Below are positions 23,119 through 34,100 of a stretch of DNA of 64,000 nucleotides, in pieces. Within the stretch, counting starts at the first letter, position 1. Each line of letters starts with the position of its first letter. The notes under the pieces were generated by a model. It was not told the origin of the DNA. It was given only the letters and a program-made list of their open reading frames with translations, and did no database searches. This stretch comes from Elephas maximus indicus (Eukaryota > Chordata > Mammalia > Proboscidea > Elephantidae): NCBI RefSeq assembly GCF_024166365.1, contig NC_064831.1, forward strand, positions 50,097,768-50,161,767, in the 5' to 3' direction. The translations under genes were made by a program, and so were the position numbers.

Positions 23119-23892
23119 GAAGGTATGGTGACTGACTAGATAGTAAGACGGAGTGGTGCTGGCAAGGACAGGTAAAAATCCAAATAACTGAATGACAATT
23201 CAATTAGTCGAGAGTCTTTGGGTTACAAGCAACAGAAATCCAACTCAACCTGATAGTTCTAACAAAAGTCCCAGGAAGGAGTCTGATCCTTTCTTTTTGG
23301 GTCACCCACCCATCCCTAAACCAATTACTCTAGCTGAGGAGATACAGTACTCTAATTGGGCAGATATGGGTTATGTCCCTTCTCTGCGGCCCAGGGAGAG
23401 AATTCCATTCCACAGGATCCCTCAAGCTGAACAGGGTTCCTATGGAATGCTTATCGTACAATGACTCTAACGCTTCAAGCCTGGTTAACTAGGAAAAAAT
23501 GTGACATTGATGGAAATAGGGATGTTGGAGAGTAAGTGGCTTTAGGAGAAAAATGTTGAGTTTGGGTAAAGAGCTGCAAAATTGAAGCAGTTCCAACAGA
23601 GATGTAGCCTGATTTTGAAGATGACTAGTCATAGCCTGAAATAACTCCCATGGTTCTTCGAGAAGTTTAAATCTAAAGGTAAAAGTGTGAATTCTGGGAA
23701 TTTTGACCAATCCATTGGTATCAAAGTAGAGGGAAAAGGACAAAACAAAATCAATTTTTAAACCTATGGAACCTGTATACGAGGTAAGGTGAGATTTTGT
23801 GTGCACGTGCAAATGTGCAAACTACTGGTCCAGGTAATGCCATTTTCATTTCTTCTTCATAAACTTCATGGGTTTGCACCATTGAGCTAAAC
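23119..23892. other. Intergenic sequence
   Basis: No gene recognised. A patch near 23215-23300 resembles an unnamed ancient repeat. Confidence 0.4.
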
Positions 23893-25096
23893 CAGGGGTT
23901 GGCAAATTACAGGCCATGAGCCAAATCCAGACCGCCATGTGTTTTTGTACAGATTGTAACATAAGAATGGTTTTTACATTTTTTTAATGTTAAAAAAAAA
24001 ATCAAAAGAAGAATAATATTCATGACACATGAAAATTATAGGATATTCAAAATTCAGCGCCCATGCTCATTCATTTACACATCACCTGTGGCTGCTTTCA
24101 CACTACTGTTGTGTTAGGTGCCGTTGGGTCAGTTCCAACTCGCAGTGACCCTAGGTACAGCAGAACGAAACACTGCCTGGTCCTTCTTCACTCTCACAAT
24201 TGTTGCTGTGTTTGAGCTCATTGTTGCAGCCACTGTGTCAATCCATCTTGTTGGGGGCCTTCCTCTTTTTCCCTGACCCTCTCTTTTACCAACCATGATG
24301 TCCTTCTCCAGGGACTGGTCCTTCCTGATAACATGTCCAAAGTACATGAGACAAAGCCTTGCCATTCTCGCTTCCAAAGAGTACTCTGACTGTAGTTCTT
24401 CCAAGACAGACGTGTTCTTTCTTCTGGCAGCCCATGGTGTATTCAATATTCTTCTCCAATACCATAATTAAAAGACATCAACTCTTCTTTGGTTTTCCTT
24501 ATTCATTGTCCAGCTTTCGAATGCATATGAGGTGAGTGAAAATATCATGGCTTTGGTCAGATGCACCTTAGTCTTCAAAGTGACATCTTTGCTTTTCAAC
24601 ACTTTAAAGAAGTCTTTTGCAACAGACTTGTCCAACATAATACGTCGTTTGATTTCTTGACTGCTGCTTTCATGGGTGTTGATTGCGGATCCAAATAAAA
24701 TGAAATCCTTGACAATTTCAATATTTTCTCCATTTATCATGATGTTGGTTATAGGTTCAGTTTTGAGGAATTTTGTTTTCTTTTTTTAGTTTTATGTTGA
24801 GGTGTAATCCATGCTAAAGGCTGTAGTCTTTGCTCTTCATCAGTGAGTGCTTCAACTCCATTTCGCTTTCGGCAAGCAAGGTTACATCATCTGTATATTG
24901 CAGGTTGTTAATGAGTCTTCCACCAATCCTGATGCCATGTTCTTCTCCATGTAGTCCAGTTTCTCAGATTATTTGCTTAGCATACAGACAATAAGTATGG
25001 TGAATACATCAGAGTAAAATTGCAACAGAGGCCACATGGCTCACAATCCCTAAAATATTTATTATCTGGCTCTTTGAAAAGTTTTGCCAACCCCTT
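23893..25096. mobile_element. Non-autonomous hAT DNA transposon, split by an RTE
   Basis: Terminal inverted repeats CAGGGGTTGGCAAA (left) and TTTTGCCAACCCCTT (right). An 8-bp target duplication AGCTAAAC/AGCTAAAA (23885-23892, 25097-25104) fits hAT transposition. Real hAT sequence is 23893-24107 and about 25006-25096. Confidence 0.85.
24108..25005 (-). mobile_element. RTE 3' fragment, reverse
   Basis: Starts with GTTGTGTTAGGTGCCGT, the reverse complement of the RTE 3' end. It covers the RTE C-terminal coding region with frame breaks (remnants at 24129-24446 and 24468-24740). Lies inside the hAT element. Confidence 0.88.
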
Positions 25097-25153
25097 AGCT
25101 AAAAACTTTGAATAAACTGGCCTGTGAGATTTCTACTACCATACCTACATTAG

Positions 25154-25311
25154 CCAACCCAAACCGCTGTGGAGTAGATTCCAACTCATAGAGACCCTAT
25201 AGGACAGAGTAGGGCTGCCCCACAGAGTTTCCGAGAAGTGCCTGGCGGATTTGAACTGCCGACCTCTTGGTTAGCAGCCATAGTACTTAACTACTACGCC
25301 ACCAGGGTTCT
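25154..25311 (-). mobile_element. AfroSINE, short form
   Basis: Reverse-orientation copy ending CCACCAGGGTTCT. Confidence 0.9.
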
Positions 25312-26683
25312 AAGTAGTTAGCTGAGCTGCAAACCTGGCAATAGGTCAAGATGAAGCCTAGAAGTAATCCATTTGATTGTGAATTTGGAGGTTGTTAATA
25401 AACTTATTTAAAGCTTGTTGCAGAACTTCAGTCAGGTGTTAAAAGCTTGTGAAAACTCCCAGTATGTCATTGTACTCCCTTAGCTGCTCACAGGACCATA
25501 TTATATATTTTTACAGGCTATGTGGTTTACAAAGTACTATCAAACACATCATCTGTTTAACCCAATATGTAATATACAACAGCTTATGGCAAGACCTGAT
25601 TTCTCTTGGATATAACATATGCTAGGAATTAGCTGATTAAAATATTTCGCAATAAGTTAGTATATAAACAAATGAGTAAGCTTGGGAACTACATTACTGG
25701 TATGTCAAGTAACCACATCCAAGGAAAATGGAGTTTGGCTGGTTGCCTTCCCCACATCCATCCTCCCCTTCCCCAAACCTCCAGTTTCAGTTTGGGAATA
25801 TAGGAGGTTCTGAGACAGCTGCTTCTATCAAGTAACCTAGAGTGAACAAGCCAGAGCATCCAAATGCCCAGGCCAGTAACTGGTCAGGGGTGGGAATATG
25901 CCCTTAGTTGGTCCTGTCAGAGTGATTCTCAGAAATGGTGATGGGAAGGCTGGGACAACAGCAAGTGCTCTTCCTGGCTGGAACTGAGTGAGAAAGCCCA
26001 CAGCTCAGGAGCGGCTGGCTGCCATCTTGGGAGCATCAGGGAAACCACCTTAAGATGAAGCTGGCACTGCAGAAGGAGGAGTGGAGAGAGAAAGGAACAG
26101 CCTTTTAAACATTATTGAGTCACTCTACAGACCATTGCCTAAAGCTGACCTGCAGTGGAATTTGGAAGGGCTGTGAACTAAGAAGCTTCCTGTACTGCTG
26201 ACACTGGTTTGAATCAGGTTTTCATTTACTTGTAACTAGAATACACCAAGTAACAAAGCTTTCTTTTTTGCTCATTTTTTCATGCTTTAAAAAACATCAT
26301 ATATACTTACTGTGGTCGGATATTATGCTCAGCCCTGGAAGGTCCTTAATGTGTGCCTTCCAGGAGTTCACTGGCTAGGGCGGGGGGCAGTGGACACACA
26401 CAATGCATGTAGTTATAAAGCAATGGGCTATAAATAATATCTGTCAGAATAACTGGTATCAGAGATGTTTTTCAGTCATTGCCAATAGTGGCTTCATTAT
26501 TCCAGGAAAGACCTTATCCCTGGTCTAGGTCACATTTTACATTCCTTTCCTTAGATGATCCTCCAGGTATTGTGAATTAATACAAATTAATCACATTAAA
26601 TCTAACCAAGAAAAAATTCCTTCCTCGGGGTGGCAACGGTTTCCCTTCAATGATCAGCTTACCGCACTGTGTATTTCACGGAT
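25312..26683. other. Intergenic sequence, nothing recognised
   Basis: No gene, RNA gene or clear repeat seen. Confidence 0.4.
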
Positions 26684-26909
26684 TTTGAAAACTAGTTGCT
26701 GCTGAATCGAATGCAGCTCATGGCAACCCCACGCGTGTCAGAGTAGAATGTGCTGCACTGGGTTTTCAGCAGCTGATTCTTCAAAAGTGATCGCCAGACT
26801 CACCAGGCCTTTCTTCCAAGGCACCGCTGGGTGGACTCGAACTGCCAATTCAACCTTCCAGTTAGCACCTGAGCGTGTAGAGCATTGGCACCACTCAGGG
26901 ATGCCACAG
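26684..26909 (-). mobile_element. AfroSINE, long form, diverged
   Basis: Distinct subfamily with CCCCACGCGTGTCAGAGTAG and ending CACCACTCAGGGATGCC. Confidence 0.82.
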
Positions 26910-27137
26910 ATTTTGAGACAAACCCTACATTGTATCTCCCTGATCATGTAGGACATTCTAGGGCAGTTAAGTATTTCTTTACAGGTTTATTATTAAAAAA
27001 AAAAAAATTCCCAGCTCTTCCCACCATGCATTTTTCCCTTTACTAGAGTATCTGCTGCATCAGGAGGCCGGCACACAGGAAATCCTTAGCTCCGTCACCC
27101 CAAGAAGGTCCTTCAGCTCAGCCTTGTCAATAGACCC

Positions 27138-27289
27138 TTAAAACCAATTGCTCTGGAGTTGATTCTGACTCAATGGCAGGTTTTTCAGAAGTAGATCATC
27201 TGGCCTTCCCAGGTACCCCCCGGTGACTTGAACCTTTACCCTTTTAGTTAGCAGCCATGTGTGTTAACCATTTGCACTAACCAGGAACT
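27138..27289 (-). mobile_element. AfroSINE, diverged and shortened
   Basis: Contains GGAGTTGATTCTGACTCAAT and ends ACTAACCAGGAACTC. Confidence 0.75.
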
Positions 27290-27519
27290 CACCTAGGCCC
27301 TTGGATGCATGGAATTTCTGATGATGTAGTTCTCGGCTCTCCTGGCTGGGCCAACCTGGAATCCAACCTACAAAGCATTCAAATGCCAGGGGGTGTATCA
27401 GCTCAGTAGTCCTAACCAGGACTCCTAGGAGACAAAAGAGGAGGAAGTAACATAATGCTAATAATGATAATGGCAAAGAATGCACTGCTTAGTGAAGGGA
27501 GCAGATTCTTAGCAGATTC

Positions 27520-27695
27520 AGACAGACCTGAGTTTATTTACTTACATCTTGGCCCAACTACCAAGCATTTTTGAGCCTCAGTTTCTTCCCCTGCAAAATG
27601 GGGCCAAGAATTTCCTCTCTGCTGACATGTTGCAAATAGTAAATGAGCTAACGTGCATATGGCTGGCCCACGGTTGGTGCTTGACAAAAGGTGTT
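27520..27695 (-). repeat. MIR-type ancient SINE
   Basis: GAGCCTCAGTTTCTTCCCCT then GCAAAATGGGGCCAAGAATT. Confidence 0.65.
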
Positions 27696-27704
27696 CTATA
27701 TGCA

Positions 27705-27867
27705 AAGCACCCTAGTGGCACAGCAGTTACGTGCTTGGCTACTAACCCAAAGGTCTGCAGTTTGAACCCACCACCTGCTTCCGTAAAGTTTACAGCCTTG
27801 GAAACAGCTCTACTCTGTCCTTCAGGAGTCGGAATTGACTAGAAGGCAGTAGGTTTGGTTTGGTTGG
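27705..27867 (+). mobile_element. AfroSINE, short form, diverged
   Basis: CACCCTAGTGGCACAGCAG head, GTCGGAATTGACTAGAAGGC tail. Confidence 0.82.
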
Positions 27868-28011
27868 CCCTATATTCGGTTATTGCTTCGAAATATTTCA
27901 AAACGTGTTACATGCTTTTTCTCTCAGTTTATCACCACTACCTGGCTGCCAGGCCTATGCTGTGTTTGAGTCAGGGCTTTAAACCTGTTCTTTTGGGTTC
28001 GAACCCCAGCT

Positions 28012-28068
28012 GACAATTTGCATTTCTAACAAGTTCCCAGGCAGCGATTAGGGACCAATTCCGAGAAC
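28012..28068 (+). repeat. MER5-like hAT fragment
   Basis: AATTTGCATTTCTAACAAGT followed by a TTCCCAGGCAGCGATT stretch resembles the right half of MER5-type elements. Matching left-half sequence lies beyond the SINE. Confidence 0.5.
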
Positions 28069-28080
28069 ACTAGTAGAGCA

Positions 28081-28658
28081 AAAACTCAAAACCAAACCAG
28101 TTGCTGCGGAGTCAATTCCAACTCATAGAGACCCTGTAGGACAGAGGAGAACTGCTCCGTAGGGTTTCCAAGGAGTGGTGGTGGATCTGAACTGCAATTC
28201 CAACTCATAGAGACCCTGTAGGACAGAGGAGAACTGCCCCACAGGGTTTCCAAGGAGTGGTGGTGGATCTGAACTGCAATTCCAACTCATAGAGACCCTG
28301 TAGGACAGAGGAGAACTGCCCCACAGGGTTTCCAAGGAGTGGTGGTGGATCTGAACTGCAATTCCAACTCATAGAGACCCTGTAGGACAGAGGAGAACTG
28401 CCCCGTAGGGTTTCCAAGGAGTGGTGGTGGATCTGAACTGCAATTCCAACTCATAGAGACCCTGTAGGACAGAGGAGAACTGCCCCGTAGGGTTTCCAAG
28501 GAGTGGTGGTGGATCTGAACTGCAATTCCAACTCATAGAGACCCTGTAGGACAGAGGAGAACTGCCCCACAGGGTTTCCAAGGAGTGGTGGTGGATCTGA
28601 ACTGCCGTCCTTTTTGGTTAGCAGCCGAGCTCTCAACCACTTCAACCACCAGGGCTCC
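28081..28658 (-). mobile_element. AfroSINE with internal tandem expansion
   Basis: One insertion bounded by a perfect 12-bp duplication ACTAGTAGAGCA (28069-28080 and 28659-28670). The normal ends of the SINE are present, but the body holds six head-to-tail copies of an 82-bp segment, so the element is more than three times the usual length. Confidence 0.93.
28114..28605 (-). repeat. 82-bp minisatellite, six copies
   Basis: Units begin at 28114, 28196, 28278, 28360, 28442 and 28524. They are nearly identical. The differences are mainly at one spot, where the unit reads CCGTAGGG (copies 1, 4, 5) or CCACAGGG (copies 2, 3, 6), plus one extra change in copy 1. Confidence 0.95.
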
Positions 28659-28670
28659 ACTAGTAGAGCA

Positions 28671-28780
28671 GAGGTTCTTAAAAACTTATTATATGTAAGA
28701 ATCACCTGGGGGTCTTGCTAAAATGTTCTGATTCAGTTTATCTGGGGTGGAAATGCAAATTATCAGCAGGGTTTCAAACC
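28671..28780 (+). repeat. MER5-like hAT fragment
   Basis: AAGAATCACCTGGGGGTCTT then CTGATTCAGTTTATCTGGGG, the left part of a MER5-type element. Confidence 0.55.
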
Positions 28781-30179
28781 AGAACAAACTGGTTGGAAGC
28801 CCTGGTTTGAGCACCCACTGTGTGCAAGCCCTGCGGGGCTCATGACTTGGTGCCAACATGCAGCCCCTGACCACAAGGAGCTCATGGGAGGGAACATGGA
28901 AAAACTTAAATAAAAGTAAAGAATGCAGATGACAGTACAATACAACAACAGGAGAAGTTTAAAAATGAAATCCAGCAGGAATTACCAAACGTACTAAACA
29001 AAGTGTTATATAACCAAGAAGAAAGAGGAGTTGCAAGTCAAAATACTTCAGGCAATTTTCGTTTTCATTCCAATTTGGAACTTGTAGAATTCTATTTTTT
29101 TTTTTTTTTTAAGGTGAAGAGAGAGCTATTTGGATTTACTGACATCAGGTTCCCTAATGATTGGTCTTTCCGATTCAAAAGCGCTACAGACCCTCTGATG
29201 TTCTGTCGCAGGGCTGTAAAATCAAGGAGAAAAAACTCCACACAAACTAAACCTCAGATGTCCTGCAACAATCCTTCTTCTCCAAATTTGGTCCTTATTT
29301 TCAATTCCAAAAACAATACACAAGGCCTTAGAAGGTACAAACTATCTCATGTTTATGCATGCAGCCCTGGAGAACCGAGGATGGCAGATGCCTTTGAATT
29401 GGCTGAAGAAAACATCTACCCAAAGTTACTAAAGGAAGAGCCAGTTCTCCCTGCCCAACCCCCCACCTCAAGCCCAAAGAGACCTCCATCCTGCATCAAT
29501 TTACAACAGAGCACTTGACACGCCTTTATTGGTATATCTTTCTTATGCATTTGACCAATCAAAATGATAATTTAGACAAACTGTGGATGGCAGGGTGCAT
29601 TATCCAGCAATATCTCATTATTATGCAAAAAATCAGATATTCACAGCAACTGTCTCATCTATTTATTGTTTGGTTACTCATCTGGAAATTTTAATACTTT
29701 CTTCAGGGGCAGGGACTGGCAATAAAAAAATAGACCTATATATCAAACCTTTAACTTCTAGGCATTATTGTGTGCCATAATACAGATGGAGTGTCTATCA
29801 GCAAGCTTTACCGTGTTGGTTTATTTCCTTCAACAGAGAAGGTGGATTTAAATGGGATAAAGCACCAAAGTCAACTTAAGGCTGCAAAGCCCCTATGTAA
29901 CTTTTGGTTCCTTTGCAAGCAAAGATAGCTGGTTATAGCCTGTCCTCCCACGAATTGATGCCTGGGGCTGCCAATGGGTGTCCCCAAGATTAGAAGGGTG
30001 GATCTGAGGAGGAGAAATGAGAGTTGTTTAGGGCAAGAAAGGTGGCCATTGCATCTCAGAGAGGCTGTTCTGAATTGTCCTTCTTATGGTGGTGTTTCTA
30101 TGGGCCTCATTTCCCTTCTTACAAACATAAAGCTTGCTGTATGCTAGGCAATGGTTCTAGCTAGTTTACAAACAATAAC
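28781..30179. other. Intergenic sequence with an unexplained 171-codon frame
   Basis: No gene recognised. An open frame at 29003-29518 includes a phenylalanine run from a T tract and has no domain I recognise. 29520-29830 is repeat-free and AT-rich. Confidence 0.35.
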
Positions 30180-30345
30180 ATTGAATCTTCCTCACAACTT
30201 TATGGGGTAGGTACTGGCATCGTACGCATTGCATAGATGGGGAAACAGAGGCTTTAAACAGAGTGGTGCGTAACTTGCCCAGCTGGTAGCAGGCTGGCTC
30301 CAGAACTTGTGCTCATGGCTCTGATACCCTGTATACAAGTTGTAC
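30180..30345 (+). repeat. MIR-type ancient SINE
   Basis: GGTACTGGCATCGTACGC, GGGGAAACAGAGGCTTTAAA, then TAACTTGCCCAGCTGGTAGC. Confidence 0.7.
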
Positions 30346-30630
30346 AGGTGAGTTAGCTCTGCTGGTGTTTCTCAGGATAGTAAATTGGTGGGGAGCAAGG
30401 GTGGCGGTTTCACCTCTAAGAGTATTTTCCAAAAGTGGTGTACTTTTCAAGGGTGTTATGAGGGCAGTATGTTGAGGTAACTGTTAAAGGTGCGATGAAG
30501 AAGTACTAGAGGAAGCGGTGTAAAATATGCAGTAGAAGGGCTGGTGGCTGGTGGTGAGATAAAGAAGGCAGTCAGAGGAGACAGCCTATATTGTTCTTCC
30601 TCTCTCACTTTTCCCTATGCCTAGGACTAC

Positions 30631-30792
30631 CTGGAGCCCTGGCGGCGCAGTAGTTAAGAGCTTGGCTGCTAACCAAAATGTGGGCAGTTCAAATCTACCA
30701 GCTGCTCCTTGGAAACCCTGTGGGGCAGCTCTACTTTGTCCTATAGGGTCGCTATGAGTCGGAATCAACTGGATGGCAACAGGGGTACGGGG
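30631..30792 (+). mobile_element. AfroSINE, short form
   Basis: Bounded by TAGGACTAC at 30622-30630 and 30793-30801. Good tRNA-like head and GTCGCTATGAGTCGGAATC tail. Confidence 0.93.
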
Positions 30793-30814
30793 TAGGACTA
30801 CAAATTTGTTTGTA

Positions 30815-31010
30815 GAGAGGGACTTCCCAGTGTTGCTTCCAAACCGTTGTCTGCAGGTCACATGCAAAGAATCATTTGGAGTATTTGTTGTGCTCTGGCC
30901 AAGACTAGCTGATTTAGAAATGAGCAATAAGGTTAGGGAATCTGCACTTTGAACAAGTTCCCTCCATGATTTTTAATCATACCAAAATTCAAAAACCACC
31001 GGAGTAGATT
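30815..31010 (-). repeat. MER5-like hAT fragment
   Basis: GGAATCTGCACTTTGAACAA with an AAGTTCCCTCCATGATTT continuation. Diverged. Confidence 0.45.
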
Positions 31011-31039
31011 TTCTGGACTAGGAGTAAGACAATAACTTG

Positions 31040-31175
31040 GATTCAAGTTCCAATCCCACCACTGACTAGCTTTAAAATTTTGGAGCAGTCACACGAACTT
31101 TTTGGGGCCAATTTTCCTCATCTGTAAAGTGAAGACAAGAGTATCTGCCCTACCTATTGCACAGAGGTGAGTGTA
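31040..31175 (-). repeat. MIR-type ancient SINE
   Basis: CCCACCACTGACTAGCTTT, TTTCCTCATCTGTAAAGTGA, a TGCACAGAGGTGAGTG end. Confidence 0.65.
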
Positions 31176-31182
31176 AAGATGG

Positions 31183-31708
31183 TGCTGTGGATGGAATTTT
31201 GTCCCCCCAAATGTGTGTCAGCTTGGCTTCTCCATGATTCCCAGGATTACGTGATTGTCCAGCATTTTGTCACCTGATGTGATTTTTCAATGTGTTGTAA
31301 ATCCTACTTCTGTGATGTTATGAGGTTATGATGTTATGAGGTGGGTTTAACGGCAGTTATGTTAATAACGCAGGACTCAATCTACAAGGTTAGGTTGTGT
31401 ATTAAGTCAATCTCTTTTGAGGTATAAAAGAAGGGAGCAGAGCGACAGGGGAACCTCATACCACCAAGAGAGCAGCACAGGGAGCAGAGTGCATCCTTTG
31501 GACCCAGGGTTGCTGTGCTGAGAAGCTCCTAGACCAGGGGAAGATTGATGTCAAGGTCCTTCCCTCAGAGCCCACAGAGAAAGAAAGCCTTCTCCTGGAG
31601 CTGGCACCCTGAATTTGGACTTCTAGCCTCCTAGACTGTCAGAGAATAAATTTATCTTTGTTAAAGCCATCCACTTGTGGTATTCTGCTATAGCAGAACT
31701 AGATAACT
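31183..31708 (+). mobile_element. Ancient LTR-like element, near complete
   Basis: Starts TGCTGTGGATGGAATTTTGT. It carries a TATA box (TATAAAA, 31423-31429) and AATAAA (31645-31650) about 220 bp downstream, as in a solo LTR. Short matching flanks AAGATGG (31176-31182, 31709-31715). Family name not certain. Confidence 0.55.
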
Positions 31709-31861
31709 AAGATGGAACAAGATAAAGCATGTGAAAGAAATCAACAGATTGAAAGGCACTTCCAAATGCAAGCTATTGCTATTGGTTTCTCATTATTTCA
31801 TGTGTGCAAGACTTGTCTCCTGATAAAATTATAATCTTTTTGAGGAAATAGGCACTGTAAC

Positions 31862-32015
31862 GGAGCCCTGGTGGCACAGTGGTTAAGTGCTATGGCCGCT
31901 AACCAAAAGGTCAGCAGTTCGAATCCACCATCTGCTCCTTGGAAACGCTATGGGGCAGTTCTACTCTGTCCTATAGGGTTGCTATGAGTCGAAATTCACT
32001 TGACAGCAACAGACT
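31862..32015 (+). mobile_element. AfroSINE, short form, well preserved
   Basis: Flanked by TAGGCACTGTAAC and TAGGCACTATAAC duplications. Pol III A box (TGGCACAGTGG) is intact and the B-box-like AGTTCGAATCC is nearly so. Confidence 0.94.
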
Positions 32016-32159
32016 TAGGCACTATAACACACTTCTTTTCTAACCCATAGTAACTTGTACCATGCTAAGCATGCTGTAGCTATCCAATAAACACTGGCTT
32101 AGTTGAATACATTTTTTAAAAAATATGAATGCAGGCCCACAGAGTCAACACTATCTGTT

Positions 32160-32370
32160 ATTCACAGTCCTAGTATCCAACATTTATACACTGTGCTTCC
32201 AAGTCCTTAGAATATTGTCCTGTGTATTGTCACATTGGATTCTCACAAGTCTTGTGGTAGAGAGGGTAGTTGACGGTGATAAATCTGTTTTACCAGAAAA
32301 GATGAAACTCGGGTTAAATGATTTGCCCAAGGCCAAGCAGTTAGTAATCAAATGACAAATTTCTAATTTC
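32160..32370 (+). repeat. MIR-type ancient SINE
   Basis: GATTCTCACAAGTCTTGTGG through TTTGCCCAAGGCCAAGCAG. Confidence 0.6.
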
Positions 32371-33149
32371 CTATGGCACCACATTCAAATAACTTGCAAT
32401 CAGAACAACTCTACCAACAAGGACAGGACATGCCAAGGACAGGATATGCCAAGGAAAACCACCGCCAACGAGGAATATCATCAGAAGAAAGAGATTGATG
32501 GTAGGATCAAACAAAGTTGTTTTATTTGCATATGGAACACCCTGATTTCTCACAGGCAGGAAATTGTTTTTACCGCCCTGTTGCCCAGAATGAGGCATTG
32601 TGGGGAGGGAGATTGTCTGGGAGGCTACAAAATTCTTTCAGTGCTAATGTATGAATAAGAACACCATGCAGTTCCCTTCTATTTTAAAAACCAGGATGAC
32701 TCTGGAACAACTGAGATTCTGCAAAAAGAACAAGTGGAATCCAAGCCATCTTTCAAAAATTTAATTGCTTTAACAGTCACTCAGCCGCCAGCAAGGAAAA
32801 AGGATGCAAGGCCATATAGCGCCTTCAACACCTTCCACTTGCTGCAGGTGTTCCTTTTAGGCTCAGTGACGTTCCTTTCACCATCAAATAGTTTGCCAAA
32901 GGCAATCGTGTATACGTTTCATCTGCTGGACCTGGTTAAAATGCATTTAATATTCAAACCCTCTTAAACTTTCCAGCAAGAACGTCTCTTTGGTGATAAA
33001 TATATTGATCTTTATTTCAGAGTCTTTATTGATAAGATGATGCTTAAATATTTTTTACTTTATCCAGTGAATGTGAGATATCATGAAATAATAGATAGTT
33101 GGGGATTGGCTGTCTACTAGGTATGATATCGAGAAAGCCACAGTCACCA
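32371..33149. other. Intergenic sequence, nothing recognised
   Basis: Repeat-poor; no gene seen. Confidence 0.4.
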
Positions 33150-33214
33150 GAGTGATCCTTTTAAAATATAAGTCAGATAATATCACTGCTTTACTCAAAA
33201 CCCTTCTAAAGTTT

Positions 33215-33510
33215 TTTTGTTGAAATTGAGAAGTTGGTTCTAAAATGTATATGAAAATACAGAAGATCTAGAATAGACAAAACAATTTTGAACCTATACT
33301 ACCTGTTGAAGGACTGACACTACTTGATTTTAAGACTCATCATTAAAAAAAACGGTATTAATTAAGACAGTGTGGTATTGGCAGAAAAATAGACAAATAA
33401 ACCAATGGAATAGAATAGACCAGAGCAGACCCACACTTTATAGTCAATTGAATTTCAACAAAGATGCCAAGATAATTCAATTCATAAAGAATACTCTTTT
33501 CAGCAAATGA
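33215..33510 (+). mobile_element. Old L1 ORF2 fragment
   Basis: Contains AAGACAGTGTGGTATTGGCA, ACCAATGGAATAGAATAGAC and a TCAATTGAATTTCAACAAAG stretch, the common ORF2 order. Frames are broken. Confidence 0.75.
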
Positions 33511-33559
33511 AACTAAACAATTGTGTGTGTGTGTGTGTATACACATTCAGACACATATG

Positions 33560-33715
33560 ATGCAATGAGATGGATTAGCAGTAGTTGTATTGATGAGATC
33601 TACAAGATTAGATAGTGTCTTAAGCCAATCTCTTTTGAGATATAAAAGAGAGAAGTGAGCAGAGAGACCAGGGGACTCATACCACCAAGAAAGCAGCACC
33701 GCTGATTGGCCAAGT
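33560..33715 (+). mobile_element. Partial LTR-like repeat, same family as 31183
   Basis: Shares AAGCCAATCTCTTTTGAGAT and TATAAAAG (33641-33648), then CATACCACCAAGAAAGCAGC. Ends abruptly. Confidence 0.6.
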
Positions 33716-33939
33716 TGGACACCTGTGATAGTTGGAAGTCAGCTGTTATATCAATGCTGTACCAGTCATCATGAAAATTGATGAGATCTCTCCTTTTTTG
33801 CTGTGATATATCTGTTCACATATCATTTGTAGTAGATTTTGATCCTCTGGAGGGCAGGGTTCACGTCTCCTGTAGCATTTGAACCATAACGATGGAGCTT
33901 GAAGAATAAATGTTCCTCACAGTTTTGGGCTTTCTGTTT

Positions 33940-34100
33940 GTATTAATGTGCACATCAGGGAAGAACAATTAGCAAGGTCATTAATCATGACTCTATTTAA
34001 TTGTAAAAGCTAATTGCCTGTTAAGGTAAGGCAAGCCTTATTTCCTTCATCAAAGGGGTTACAACCTGAACATGTTGGGGAAATTTGAGATGCTGATGTG
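33940..34100. promoter_or_regulatory. Candidate conserved non-coding element
   Basis: Repeat-free and AT-rich with a run of homeodomain-type cores (CAATTAGC, CATTAATCATG, TTTAATTGT, GCTAATTGCC). Inference from composition only. Confidence 0.3.

Noticed and set aside
28114..28605. CRISPR-like array
   Set aside because: Repeats are contiguous with no unique spacers and lie inside a SINE in a mammalian genome.
28123..28705. Series of 70-84-codon frames repeating every 82 bp
   Set aside because: They are the same SINE minisatellite unit read in rotating frames, since 82 is not a multiple of three.
31862..31945. Possible tRNA gene
   Set aside because: A and B box-like sequences belong to the AfroSINE head; it lacks a foldable mature tRNA and is one of many copies.
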